Assembly: GCF_012568245.1 (NCBI RefSeq) | Contig: NZ_CP046188.1 | Location: 352,569-416,568 of the forward strand | Length of the DNA: 64,000 nt | Direction: 5' to 3' | DNA from: Enterobacteriaceae endosymbiont of Donacia thalassina | GTDB lineage: Bacteria > Pseudomonadota > Gammaproteobacteria > Enterobacterales > Enterobacteriaceae | Shown: one piece after another, positions 1-10,984 of the stretch | Numbering within the stretch: the first letter of the stretch is position 1 | How the letters are laid out: each line of letters begins with the position of its first letter | Notes under the pieces: model-generated | The model's database searches: none | What the model was told of the DNA's origin: nothing | The model's input: the letters and a program-made list of their open reading frames with translations, nothing else | Position numbers and translations under genes: made by a program

Positions 1-1493
<1,493 letters not shown>

Positions 1494-1653
1494 TTGACAT
1501 AAAACTTTAATAAAAAAATTTATAAATTTAAAATTTATAAATCTATAAATTTATAGATACTCTTTTCAAGAGTGCCCTTAAAAGTTTTTTATAAATTTTT
1601 AAAGAACTATAAAACAATATTAACTATCTTACATATTTATAATAAATAGTCAA
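1494..1653 (-). promoter_or_regulatory. rrn promoter and leader with boxA-like antiterminator
   Basis: On the minus strand a -35-like TTGACT (1653-1648) and a -10-like TAAGAT (1631-1626) are separated by 16 nt. Downstream, the segment complementary to 1598-1608 reads AGTTCTTTAAA, close to the E. coli rrn boxA TGCTCTTTAACA. GGGCACTC follows (complement of 1570-1577), as in the E. coli rrn leader. A 6-bp hairpin (ACTCTT/AAGAGT, 1559-1573) sits beside it. The -35/-10 assignment is inference; the boxA and GGGCACTC match is directly visible. Confidence 0.6.
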
Positions 1654-1689
1654 GTAGTTTATTTAAGTTTTATATATAATTAAAATATT

Positions 1690-2499
1690 TTATATTTTAA
1701 GATTTAAAATATCTTTAAAACCTTGATTTAAAAATAAAATCTTTATTTTATTTATATATTTATTTTTTTTTGTATAAAAAATAATATTATTTTTTTTTTT
1801 TAGAATTGTTTTATTAGAATTTATGTTTTTTTTAAATTTTAAAACAATATTTTTTTTTGAATCTAGAAAATATGTATTTTGTGGAAAAATAATTTTTAAT
1901 TCATTTAAAATTAATGGGAAATGTGTACAACCTAAAATTATAGTATCTGGAAATATTGTAAGATTAAACCAAGAATTAAAAATTTTTTTTATATCATTTA
2001 TAACAATTTTATATCCTAATAATTTTTTTTCTGCTAAAAAAACTAGTTTTGAAGATGATATTATTTTTATTTCATATTTTTTTTTTAGAAAATTAATTTT
2101 TTCTTTAATTTTATTATTTTTTATAGTTGTATGAGTAGCTAAAAGACCAATTACATTATTTTTTGTTTTTTTTATAGCTAAATCAATAGCAGGAGTAACT
2201 CCAATAATGGGAAAATTAAAATAATTTCTTATATTAGGTAAACTAGAGACACTAGCAGTATTACATGCAATAATTGCTAATGAAATATTATAATTATTCG
2301 AAATTTTTTCTAATATTTTAATTAAACGTTTTAAAATAAAATTACTTGATTTATTTCCATAAGGAAAATATTTATTATCTAATAAATAAATAAAATTTAT
2401 ATTAAAAAAAATATTTTTTATATAATTAAAAATTGTAATTCCACCTAAACCAGAATCAAAAATAAATATTGTGTTTTGTTTTAAAGATATTTTTTTCAT
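1690..2499 (-). CDS. murI: Glutamate racemase
   Basis: Converts L-glutamate to the D-glutamate needed for peptidoglycan precursors, in the cytoplasm. The 269-residue protein (E. coli about 285) has the N-terminal FDSGLGG motif with Asp15 and both catalytic cysteines of the Asp/Glu racemase family: Cys79 in ACNTAS and Cys191 in GCTHFP. It lies immediately upstream of 16S rRNA on the same strand, the murI-rrsB order of E. coli, and is divergent from iscS. Retention together with murJ implies the symbiont still makes or contributes to a cell wall. Confidence 0.95.
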   Translation of the reverse strand: MKKISLKQNTIFIFDSGLGGITIFNYIKNIFFNINFIYLLDNKYFPYGNKSSNFILKRLIKILEKISNNYNISLAIIACNTASVSSLPNIRNYFNFPIIGVTPAIDLAIKKTKNNVIGLLATHTTIKNNKIKEKINFLKKKYEIKIISSSKLVFLAEKKLLGYKIVINDIKKIFNSWFNLTIFPDTIILGCTHFPLILNELKIIFPQNTYFLDSKKNIVLKFKKNINSNKTILKKKNNIIFYTKKNKYINKIKILFLNQGFKDILNLKI

Positions 2500-2637
2500 A
2501 AAAAATCCTAATTTATTTACAATATTTGTATTTTAAATATAAATAATATTATTTTTTTAATAAATAATATATATTATTTATTATGAATTTATAAATTTTT
2601 TTTAAAATATTTAAATTAAATATAATTTTATTAAATT

Positions 2638-3792
2638 ATGAAAAAATTAATTTATTTGGATTATGCTTCCACAACTCCTATTGATAAAAGAGTTTTAAAT
2701 AAAATGAGTAAATATCTTACTATAAAAGGAATATTTGGTAATCCATCTTCTTCAAATTATTTAGGTATAAAAGCTAAAAATGAAATAGAAAATGCTAGAA
2801 TAAATATAGCAAATATTATTGGAAGTTTAAAAGAAGAAATATTTTTTACATCTAGTGCAACTGAATCTATTAATTTAGCTATTAAAGGAATTATATATAA
2901 TTATCTTACTTCTAATAAAAAATATGTTATTACAAGTATACTTGAACATAAATCTGTATTAGAAACTTGTAATTTTATAAAAAAATTAGGAATAAAAATT
3001 ATATATATAAAAAATTTAAATAATGGTATTTTAAATTTACATTCATTAGAGAAAAAAATTACAGAAAAAACTATTTTAGTTTCTATAATGCATATTAATA
3101 ATGAAATAGGAACAATTAATGATATAAAAACTATTGGAAAAATATGTAAAAAAAAAAATATATTTTTTCATGTAGACGCTACACAGAGTGTAGGAAAATA
3201 TTCATTAAATTTAAAAAAAATGAATATTAATTTATTATCATTTTCTGCTCATAAATTTTATGGACCAAAAGGAATTGGTGTTTTATATATAAAAAAAAAT
3301 AAATCTAAAATAAATTTAATTCCATTATTACATGGAGGTGGACAAGAAAAAGGATTAAGATCGGGTACTTTAGCTACTCATCAAATTATTGGTATGTCAA
3401 AAGCATTAAGTATTGCTAATGATGAAATAAAAAAAGAAAAAAAAAGGATAAAAGTATTAAAAAAAAAATTATGGAATGGTATAAAAAATATTTCTGGTAT
3501 ATATTTAAATGGTAATTTTAAAAATAGTTCTCCATATATTATTAATTTAGGTTTTAAAAATGTTTTTAATAAAATTCTTATGATAGAAATGAAAAATATT
3601 ATTGTATCATCTTCTTCTGCATGTAATACAAATAAATATAATATATCTCATGTTTTACAAGCTTTAGGATTAACAAAAAATTTAATACAAAGTTCTATTC
3701 GTATTTCTTTTGGAAGATTTACTACTGAAGAAGAAATTAATTTTGTAATTAAATATTTAAATAATTCTATTAAAAGAATTAGAAAAAGTTAA
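2638..3792 (+). CDS. iscS: Cysteine desulfurase IscS, lacking the C-terminal tail
   Basis: PLP enzyme that takes sulfur from cysteine as an enzyme-bound persulfide for tRNA thiolation and Fe-S assembly. The 384-residue protein aligns along its length with E. coli IscS (404 aa). The PLP lysine is Lys206 in SAHKFYGPKG and the persulfide cysteine is Cys329 in SSSSACN, so this is a group I enzyme, distinct from SufS. It ends just after the conserved FGRFTTEEEI helix, missing about 20 C-terminal residues that in E. coli contribute to IscU contact. No iscU, iscA or hscAB lies nearby. With a full SUF operon next door, its main job may be sulfur for tRNA modification, which is inference. Confidence 0.93.
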   Translation: MKKLIYLDYASTTPIDKRVLNKMSKYLTIKGIFGNPSSSNYLGIKAKNEIENARINIANIIGSLKEEIFFTSSATESINLAIKGIIYNYLTSNKKYVITSILEHKSVLETCNFIKKLGIKIIYIKNLNNGILNLHSLEKKITEKTILVSIMHINNEIGTINDIKTIGKICKKKNIFFHVDATQSVGKYSLNLKKMNINLLSFSAHKFYGPKGIGVLYIKKNKSKINLIPLLHGGGQEKGLRSGTLATHQIIGMSKALSIANDEIKKEKKRIKVLKKKLWNGIKNISGIYLNGNFKNSSPYIINLGFKNVFNKILMIEMKNIIVSSSSACNTNKYNISHVLQALGLTKNLIQSSIRISFGRFTTEEEINFVIKYLNNSIKRIRKS

Positions 3793-3827
3793 TTTTTTAA
3801 AATTTTTATTTAATAAAAAAATATAAA

Positions 3828-5237
3828 TTATATAATATGAACAGAAGTTGTGTTAGTTGTTCCGCTAGGAACTAGCGCACCAGAAACCATTACAATAACA
3901 TCTCCTTTTACAGCATATTTACTAGCTAAAGCAACTTTTTTACCTATAATATAAAAATCATCTGTAGATGATATTTTATCCACTAACTTAGGTATTATGC
4001 CTTTACTTAAAATTAATTGTTTTACAGTTTTTTTATTTGTAGTTAAAGCTAAAATTATTGCCTTAGGAAAATATTTTCTTATTGATTTTGCTGATTTTCC
4101 TAACTGAGTAGCAACAATTATTAAAGGAGTTTTTAATTTTTCGGCAATTTCTACTGCACTACGACATACTGCATCTGTAATACTCATATCTATATTATCA
4201 TAAAAATTAATTCTATTAGTCATTGTAATATCTGTTCTTTCACAAATTGTAGACATAATAGATACTGATTCTAATGGATATTTTCCTTTAGCACTTTCCC
4301 CTGATAACATAACGGCATCTGTTCCATCTAAAATAGCATTAGCTACATCACCAGCTTCTGCTCTAGTTGGTCTTGGATTTTTTATCATAGAATCTAACAT
4401 TTGTGTTGCAGTTATTACTATTTTACCGAAAAAATTACATTTTTTAATAATCATTTTTTGAGCAAAAATAACATTTTCCACAGGAATTTCTACTCCTAAA
4501 TCACCTCTAGCAACCATGATTCCATCAGCTACTTCTAAAATCTCATCAAAATTATTTAATCCTTCTTGATTTTCAATTTTTGCTATAACTTGAATATTAT
4601 TTCCGTTATATATTTTTAAAAAATTTTTTATTTCTAAAATATCTTGTTTTTTACGAACAAAAGATACAGCAATATAATCTATTTTATTTTTACATGCAAA
4701 AATTAAATCATATTTATCCTTTTCAGATAAAGAAGGTAATTTTATTGATACTCCAGGTAAATTAATACTTTTATTTTCTGATAATTTTCCATTATTTAAT
4801 ATTTTACATATAATTTTATTATTAATAATTTCTAATACTTCCATTGCTATCAAACCATCATCTATTAATATTTTATCACCTATATTTAAATCATTAATTA
4901 AATAAGGATAAGTAATAGCAACATGTTTATTATTTCCAATAATTGATTGATCAGTAGTTAAAATAAATTTTTCTCCAGAATATAAATATACATCTTTTCC
5001 TTTATATAATTTCATAGTACGTATTTCGGGACCTTTTGTATCTAATAAAATAGCTGCATTTTTACCTGTTCTTTTTATAATTTTTTTTAAAGTATTAATA
5101 CGTTTTTGATGATCATTATGAGTTCCATGTGAAAAATTTAATCTAGCAACATCCATGCCTAAATTTAATAAATTTGATAAAATATTTTCTGATTCAGAAC
5201 TAGGACCTATAGTACAAACTATTTTTGTTTTTTTCAT
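3828..5237 (-). CDS. pykF: Pyruvate kinase I
   Basis: Final step of glycolysis: phosphoenolpyruvate plus ADP gives pyruvate plus ATP. The 469 residues match E. coli PykF (470 aa) nearly throughout, including KTKIVCTIGPSSES at the start, the IENQEGLNNFDEI and MVARGDLGVEIP active-site segments, and TATQMLDSMI. The C-terminal VSGALVPSGTTNT effector-domain segment is also present. PykF rather than PykA is favoured by this similarity and by proximity to the suf genes, as in E. coli. It lies 45 nt downstream of sufE on the same strand and could be the last gene of that transcript. Confidence 0.96.
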   Translation of the reverse strand: MKKTKIVCTIGPSSESENILSNLLNLGMDVARLNFSHGTHNDHQKRINTLKKIIKRTGKNAAILLDTKGPEIRTMKLYKGKDVYLYSGEKFILTTDQSIIGNNKHVAITYPYLINDLNIGDKILIDDGLIAMEVLEIINNKIICKILNNGKLSENKSINLPGVSIKLPSLSEKDKYDLIFACKNKIDYIAVSFVRKKQDILEIKNFLKIYNGNNIQVIAKIENQEGLNNFDEILEVADGIMVARGDLGVEIPVENVIFAQKMIIKKCNFFGKIVITATQMLDSMIKNPRPTRAEAGDVANAILDGTDAVMLSGESAKGKYPLESVSIMSTICERTDITMTNRINFYDNIDMSITDAVCRSAVEIAEKLKTPLIIVATQLGKSAKSIRKYFPKAIILALTTNKKTVKQLILSKGIIPKLVDKISSTDDFYIIGKKVALASKYAVKGDVIVMVSGALVPSGTTNTTSVHII

Positions 5238-5282
5238 AAAATTTATATTTCCTACATTATTTTATTTAATAAACAATAAAAT

Positions 5283-5732
5283 TTATATTATATAATATTT
5301 ATTTGTTTTAATAAGTATTAATTTTTTTAATTTATTTTTAATTGTTTTTAGAATAATATTAATTCCTTGTATTCTAGAAGAAGTTAAATATTTATTAAAA
5401 GATAATTTTTTTAAACATGATTGAATATCAAAAGAAATAATTTCATTGGAAGTTTTTTTATTATAAAAAATAAAAATTATCATTAATAAACCCTTAACTA
5501 TGGCAGAATCACTATCACCTTTAAATTTTACATAATTATTAGAATTAATTTTTATCGAAATCCATACTCTACTTTGACATCCTGGTATAAAATTTTCTAA
5601 AGAATATTCTTTTTTTGATAAATTAGGAATTTGATTACCTAACTCAATTATATATAAATATTTTTCTTCCCAATTATTACAACTTATAAAATTATTTTTA
5701 ATTTTATTTATACTAGGTATAGTATGTGACAT
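5283..5732 (-). CDS. sufE: Cysteine desulfuration protein SufE
   Basis: Accepts sulfur from the SufS persulfide and passes it to SufB in the SUF Fe-S assembly system. The protein has 149 residues (E. coli 138). The sulfur-accepting Cys52 lies in the motif FIPGCQSRVWI, equivalent to E. coli Cys51. The start codon lies 2 nt after the sufS stop codon, so translation is probably coupled. It is the last suf gene of the operon. Confidence 0.93.
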   Translation of the reverse strand: MSHTIPSINKIKNNFISCNNWEEKYLYIIELGNQIPNLSKKEYSLENFIPGCQSRVWISIKINSNNYVKFKGDSDSAIVKGLLMIIFIFYNKKTSNEIISFDIQSCLKKLSFNKYLTSSRIQGINIILKTIKNKLKKLILIKTNKYYII

Positions 5733-5734
5733 AA

Positions 5735-6967
5735 TTATTTACTTAATAAGTTATTTATATAATTTAATTTTTCTATAAAAAAATTAATATCATTTAAATT
5801 ATTATATATAGAAAAAGAAATTCTACACATTGATTGAACTTTAAAATATTTCATAATAGGTATAGAACAATGATGACCAGTACGAATAGCAATACCATAT
5901 TGATCCAAAAAACTACCTATATCATAAGAATGATATTTTCCTAAATTAAATGCAATTATACCTATTCGATTATTATTAGAATATTTTTGCCCAAAAATCT
6001 TAATATTTGATATAAGATTAAGTTTTTTTAAAGTATATTTTGTTAAAAATTTATTATGATTAATTATATCGTTTATATTAAATGACATAAACCATGACAA
6101 TGCAACTCCTAATCCTATAATTCCCGATATATTAGGAGAGCCAGCTTCAAATTTCCAAGGAATTTTTTCCCAAATAAATTTATTTTTATATATATCTATA
6201 ATCATACCTCCGCCACCTTGCCATGGAGGCATAAGTTCTAATATTTTTTTTTTCCCATATAATATACCTATCCCAGTAGGTCCAAAAATTTTATGACCAG
6301 AAAAAACAAAAAAATCACAGTTTAAATCTTGAACATCAATTTTTCTATTTGCAATTGCTTGAGCACCATCAATTAAAGTTATAATATTTTTTTTTTTTGC
6401 TAATTTAATTATATTTTTAACTGGATTTATAGTTCCCAATATATTTGAAATATATGTAATTGATATTAAACGAGTATTTTTATCAATTAAATTATTAATT
6501 TTATTTAATTTTAAATTTCCATTTTTATTTAATGGAATTATACGTATACTAAAACCTATTTTTTTAGACAATATTTTCCAAGGAATAATATTTGAATGAT
6601 GTTCCATTTCAGAAATAATAATATTATTATGTGATAATATATTATTTAAACCCCAAGTATTTGCAACTAAATTAATACTTTCTGTTGTACTTTTAGTAAA
6701 AATAATTTCTTCATTATATTTTGCATTAATAAATCTTGCTACTTTATGACGTATTTTTTCCATTTTATTTGTTGTATTTATACTTAAACTATATATACTC
6801 CTATTTACTGAAGAATATTCATTTTTATAAAAATAATTTAATGCTGAAATTACTTTTTTAGGTTTATGTACAGTAGCTGCATTATCTAAATAAATAATTT
6901 TTTTACCATTAATTTTATTAAATAAAATAGGAAATTGTTTCCTAATATTTTTTATATTAAAAGTCAT
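5735..6967 (-). CDS. sufS: Cysteine desulfurase SufS
   Basis: Group II cysteine desulfurase that supplies sulfur to SufE and then to the SufBCD scaffold. The 410 residues match E. coli SufS (406 aa). The PLP lysine is Lys226 in FSGHKIFGPTG, and the catalytic Cys367 is in RTGHHCSIP, the class II pattern. Its start overlaps the end of sufD by 11 nt and sufE follows after 2 nt, an arrangement typical of a tightly coupled operon. Confidence 0.95.
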   Translation of the reverse strand: MTFNIKNIRKQFPILFNKINGKKIIYLDNAATVHKPKKVISALNYFYKNEYSSVNRSIYSLSINTTNKMEKIRHKVARFINAKYNEEIIFTKSTTESINLVANTWGLNNILSHNNIIISEMEHHSNIIPWKILSKKIGFSIRIIPLNKNGNLKLNKINNLIDKNTRLISITYISNILGTINPVKNIIKLAKKKNIITLIDGAQAIANRKIDVQDLNCDFFVFSGHKIFGPTGIGILYGKKKILELMPPWQGGGGMIIDIYKNKFIWEKIPWKFEAGSPNISGIIGLGVALSWFMSFNINDIINHNKFLTKYTLKKLNLISNIKIFGQKYSNNNRIGIIAFNLGKYHSYDIGSFLDQYGIAIRTGHHCSIPIMKYFKVQSMCRISFSIYNNLNDINFFIEKLNYINNLLSK

Positions 6968-8240
6968 TAAAAAAATTCTCTACTGATAAATAACGTGATA
7001 TTTTTTTTAAAAAAACTTTTTTTAAATTATTATAATTAATTTCTTTTAAAGAATCTAGTATAAATGACATAAGTAATATTTGATGTGCTTTTTTAAAACT
7101 TATTCCTCTCATTCTTAAAAAGAATATTTGATTATAATCTAATTTACCTGTACACACACCATGTGTACATTTAACATTATTATTTAGGATATCTAATCCT
7201 GGCTGTATATTTATTTTTGAAAATTTACTTAATAGTAAACTATTATAATTTATTTGTCCATTTGTTTTTATAGCGTATTTATTTATTTTTAATAAACCAA
7301 TTAAATTAATAATTGCATTATTTAATGTTATTGCTTTATGTGTTTGAGTACTATAACAATTTTTTGCATTATGTTCTACATAATTATTTAATTTTATAAA
7401 ATTATTATTTTTAGCAAACGATATACTTTTATATATTAACTTTGATTTTTTATCTACAAATTGAAAATTATTATTTTGTTCTATATATTTATTAGACATT
7501 AATAAATCATATTTTTTAAAATAAACATTTTTATATAGATAAAATTCATTATTAATAATACAATAATTTTTACTATGATTTTTACTTGTAGTAAATTTAT
7601 AATATTCTAATTGAGAATTATTACCTAAAACTAAAGTATTATAAATATTATTAAAATATATTTGTTTTGTATTAATATGGTGTTCTATTAAAACTATAGG
7701 ATAGATATTATTTATATAAATAAAATTTCTATAATTTGATATAAAAATTTCATTATTTTTATTATTTTTATTGTTTTCATTAAAATAAACTAAATAAAGT
7801 GGTTTAATATATTTTTTATTATTAATATTAATAAATATAAATTCTTTTGTTAGGGATTCAGATAAATATGTATAAATATTATTTTTAAAAAAAGTATTTT
7901 TAAAATTAGTAGTATTATGTTTTTTTATACTTATTTCATAATATGAGTTATTTATATTACTAAAATTTTTATCTATTTTCCCATTAATAAAACATAACAT
8001 AACGGCATCTATTTTTAATAAAAATTTTTTAAATTTATTTATATCTATAGAAAATTTTTGATTATTTTTTAATATATTATTATTAATATATTTTAAAAAA
8101 AAATTATTATTGTCATCATATTGTTTATTTTTGAATAAATTTTTAAATTTTAACCAATTAGATTCTATTTGTTTAGAAAAATGATATTTTTTATGTAATT
8201 TATAAATATTTTTGAGTTGTATATAAATATTATTTTTCAT
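6957..8240 (-). CDS. sufD: SUF scaffold subunit SufD
   Basis: Partner of SufB in the SufBC2D Fe-S scaffold. The protein has about 427 residues and its N-terminal two thirds is strongly diverged, with long runs of Asn/Lys. The C-terminal beta-helix part is clear: VKCTHGVCTGKLDYNQIFFL keeps the conserved His of the E. coli KCSHG motif, followed by the RGI segment. The chosen start (ATG at 8240) gives an 11-nt overlap with sufC. An ATG at 8258, six codons earlier, is also possible. Identification rests on the C-terminal motif and on position between sufC and sufS. Confidence 0.9.
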   Translation of the reverse strand: MKNNIYIQLKNIYKLHKKYHFSKQIESNWLKFKNLFKNKQYDDNNNFFLKYINNNILKNNQKFSIDINKFKKFLLKIDAVMLCFINGKIDKNFSNINNSYYEISIKKHNTTNFKNTFFKNNIYTYLSESLTKEFIFININNKKYIKPLYLVYFNENNKNNKNNEIFISNYRNFIYINNIYPIVLIEHHINTKQIYFNNIYNTLVLGNNSQLEYYKFTTSKNHSKNYCIINNEFYLYKNVYFKKYDLLMSNKYIEQNNNFQFVDKKSKLIYKSISFAKNNNFIKLNNYVEHNAKNCYSTQTHKAITLNNAIINLIGLLKINKYAIKTNGQINYNSLLLSKFSKINIQPGLDILNNNVKCTHGVCTGKLDYNQIFFLRMRGISFKKAHQILLMSFILDSLKEINYNNLKKVFLKKISRYLSVENFFNDF

Positions 8241-8973
8241 TGAAATACCCATAACCATTTTTTTCTAAATGAGAAATAATATTTAAATTTCCTGATTTTA
8301 CAATTTTTTTATTATATAAAATATGAATATAATCAGGATTTATATAATCAAGAATACGTCGATAATGAGTAATAATTAAAAAAGATCTATTTTTATTTTT
8401 CATAATATTAATTATTTTACATACTAATTTTAAAGCATCTATATCTAATCCAGAATCGATCTCATCTAAAATACATAAATTAGGTTCTAATACAAACATT
8501 TGAAATATATCATTAATTTTTTTTTCACCTCCGGAAAAACCAACATTAACAGGACGTTGTAAGAAATCTTTTGATTTTCCTAAAATTTTAACTTTTTCAT
8601 TAATAATTTGATTATAAGTAAATCTATCTAATTCTTTTTTTTCTTTATGTTTTTTTATTGCTTTTAAAGAATTATATAAAAATAAATTATTACTTACTCC
8701 TGGTATTTCAATTAAATACTGAAAAGATACAAAAACTCCTTTTCTAGCTCTAATTTCAGGTTCCATAAATAATAAATTTTCATTTTTATAATATATTTCT
8801 CCTTTAGAAACTAAATATTCTTTTTTTCCAGATAATACATAGGATAATGTACTTTTGCCTGATCCGTTAGGACCCATAATTGCATGAATTTCTCCTGGAT
8901 TTATATTTAAATTAAATTTATTTAAAATAATTTTATTATTTATATAAACATGTAAATTTTTAATTTTTAACAT
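8230..8973 (-). CDS. sufC: SUF system ATPase SufC
   Basis: ABC-type ATPase that drives conformational change in the SufBC2D scaffold during cluster assembly. The 247 residues carry Walker A GPNGSGKST, a Q-loop region FVSFQY, the signature FSGGEKK, Walker B plus the D-loop CILDEIDSGLD, and the switch His in THYRRIL. Length equals the E. coli protein (248 aa). It lies 35 nt downstream of sufB and overlaps sufD. All catalytic motifs are intact. Confidence 0.96.
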   Translation of the reverse strand: MLKIKNLHVYINNKIILNKFNLNINPGEIHAIMGPNGSGKSTLSYVLSGKKEYLVSKGEIYYKNENLLFMEPEIRARKGVFVSFQYLIEIPGVSNNLFLYNSLKAIKKHKEKKELDRFTYNQIINEKVKILGKSKDFLQRPVNVGFSGGEKKINDIFQMFVLEPNLCILDEIDSGLDIDALKLVCKIINIMKNKNRSFLIITHYRRILDYINPDYIHILYNKKIVKSGNLNIISHLEKNGYGYFNEK

Positions 8974-9008
8974 AATTTTTTATTGATAATAATTATTAAT
9001 ATATTATA

Positions 9009-10451
9009 TTATCCTATACTATCTTCTAAATGAATAGATAATAATTTTTGTGCTTCAACTGCAAATTCTAATGGAAATTTAACTAAAACTTCTTTACAAA
9101 AACCATTGACAATAAGAGAAATAGCATTTTCAATATTTAATCCTCTTTGTAAACAAAAAAATATTTGTTCTTCTTCAATTTTAGAAGTAGTAGCTTCATG
9201 TTCTACTTGTGCAGTATTATTTAATATTTTTAAAGTAGGGTATGTATGTGTACTACATTTAGAACCGATTAAAAGTGAATCACATTGAGTAAAATTACGA
9301 GAATTTTCTGCGGATTTATTAATATAAACTAATCCACGGTAAGTATTTTTACTATATTCAGTAGAAATACTTTTAGAAATAATTTTTGATCTTGTATTTT
9401 TACCTATATGTATCATTTTAGTACCAGTATCAGCTTGTTGTTTTCCATTAGTTAATGAAACAGAAAAAAATTCTCCTTTAGAATTATCTCCTTCTAGAAT
9501 AACACTTGGATATTTCCATGTAATTGCTGCTCCTGTTTCTGATTGTGTCCAAGACATTTTACTATTCTCTCCTTTACATATTGCTCTTTTGGTAACAAAA
9601 TTTAAAATTCCTCCTTCATTTTTTGTATTTCCTGCAAACCAATTTTGTACTGTTGAATAATTAACTTGAGCATTTTTATGTAAAATTACTTCAACAACAG
9701 CTGCATGTAATTGAGTATTATTTCTAATTGGGGCAGAACAACCTTCTATATAATTAACATAACTATTTTCATCAGCAATTAAAATAGTACGTTCGAATTG
9801 TCCTATATTTTTTTCATTAATTCTAAAATAGGTAGATAAATCTATAGGACAATATGTATTTTTAGGAATATAAATAAAAGTACCATCAGAAGCGACAGCA
9901 GCATTTAATGCCGCAAAAAAATTATCATTAGCAGGAACTACAGAACCTAAATATTTTTGAACTAATTCAGGATAATTTTTTATAGCATTATTTAATGAAC
10001 AAAAAATAATTCCTTTATTTAATAATTTTTTTTGGTTTGTTGTAATAACTGATACAGAATCAAAAATAGCATCTACAGCTATATTAGAATTATTTTCTAT
10101 AGGAATATTTAATTTGTTAAAAGTTTTTTTTACTGCAGATGTTAAATATTTATTTTTAATATCATTATTTAATTTTATATCATATAAAGGAGCAGAATAA
10201 TATACATAATTTTGATAATTTAATTCTTTATAAAAACCATTTAACCAATGAGGTTCTTTTTTATTTATCCATGAATAATATCCTTGTAATCTAAAATTTA
10301 ACATCCATTTTGGTTCATTACGAATTTTAGATATTTTATGTATTATATCTAAATTAATACCAGGAATAAATTTTTCATTTTTTAATTTAGTAAAAAATCC
10401 TTCTTTATATATTTTTTTTTGTTTTCTAAAATATTTTACATTATTATTCAT
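9009..10451 (-). CDS. sufB: SUF scaffold subunit SufB
   Basis: Scaffold on which the nascent Fe-S cluster is built, in complex with SufC and SufD. The frame is open further upstream, to 10574, but that extension runs into sufA. The ATG at 10451 gives 480 residues starting MNNNVKYFRK, and alignment with E. coli SufB (495 aa) begins immediately after, at the conserved YKEGFFT. Also conserved are SSxPEW-like NEPKWMLNFRL, ALNAAVASDGTFIYIPK, GENSKMSWTQSETG and NFTQCDSLLIG, with the Cys equivalent to E. coli Cys405. The HEATTSKI segment near the end matches too. Sits 13 nt after sufA. Confidence 0.96.
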   Translation of the reverse strand: MNNNVKYFRKQKKIYKEGFFTKLKNEKFIPGINLDIIHKISKIRNEPKWMLNFRLQGYYSWINKKEPHWLNGFYKELNYQNYVYYSAPLYDIKLNNDIKNKYLTSAVKKTFNKLNIPIENNSNIAVDAIFDSVSVITTNQKKLLNKGIIFCSLNNAIKNYPELVQKYLGSVVPANDNFFAALNAAVASDGTFIYIPKNTYCPIDLSTYFRINEKNIGQFERTILIADENSYVNYIEGCSAPIRNNTQLHAAVVEVILHKNAQVNYSTVQNWFAGNTKNEGGILNFVTKRAICKGENSKMSWTQSETGAAITWKYPSVILEGDNSKGEFFSVSLTNGKQQADTGTKMIHIGKNTRSKIISKSISTEYSKNTYRGLVYINKSAENSRNFTQCDSLLIGSKCSTHTYPTLKILNNTAQVEHEATTSKIEEEQIFFCLQRGLNIENAISLIVNGFCKEVLVKFPLEFAVEAQKLLSIHLEDSIG

Positions 10452-10464
10452 ATTATTTATTCTT

Positions 10465-10839
10465 TTAATTAATATTAAAACTTTTTTTACATCCACAAAA
10501 TTGTTTAATTTTCTTATTATAAAATTCAAATGATTGACTGAAATTATTTTTTGTAAAATCAATAACAGTACCATCTATAAAAATAATATTTTTATTATTT
10601 ATAAAAATATATATATTTTTTTTTTTAAATAAAATATCATTATTAGGTATTTCTTTTACTAAAAGAAATTTATATTTAAAACCAAAACAACCAGATTTTT
10701 TTAAAAATAATGTTATTCCTTTACTATTATATTTTTTTATTATTTTATTTATTTGTAAAAAAGCATTTTTTGTTAAATATAAACCTTTATAAATATTTTT
10801 AATACACTTAAAATGTATTAAGTTCTGTTTTGTTATCAT
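10465..10839 (-). CDS. sufA: A-type Fe-S carrier SufA
   Basis: Carrier that receives Fe-S clusters from SufBCD and delivers them to apoproteins. The 124 residues (E. coli 122) keep the first conserved cysteine in SGCFGFKY and the C-terminal pair in QFCGCKKSF. FIDGTVIDF matches the family. The first gene of the SUF operon. The 150 nt upstream hold no recognisable Fur or IscR operator that I could identify. Confidence 0.92.
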   Translation of the reverse strand: MITKQNLIHFKCIKNIYKGLYLTKNAFLQINKIIKKYNSKGITLFLKKSGCFGFKYKFLLVKEIPNNDILFKKKNIYIFINNKNIIFIDGTVIDFTKNNFSQSFEFYNKKIKQFCGCKKSFNIN

Positions 10840-10984
10840 ATAACAACCTAAAATATAGTTTTTATATATTTATTTTAAAATATAAATAAATTTTAATATA
10901 TACAAGTTAACTTTTAAAAATAAGTTTTAAATATTTTAAATAAAAATATTTTAAGCTCAATTAAATATATATTTAAAATATGAA

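Noticed and set aside
1823..2134. Open frame on the plus strand inside murI
   Set aside because: Antisense shadow of a well-supported gene, Phe/Ile-rich, with no recognisable motif.
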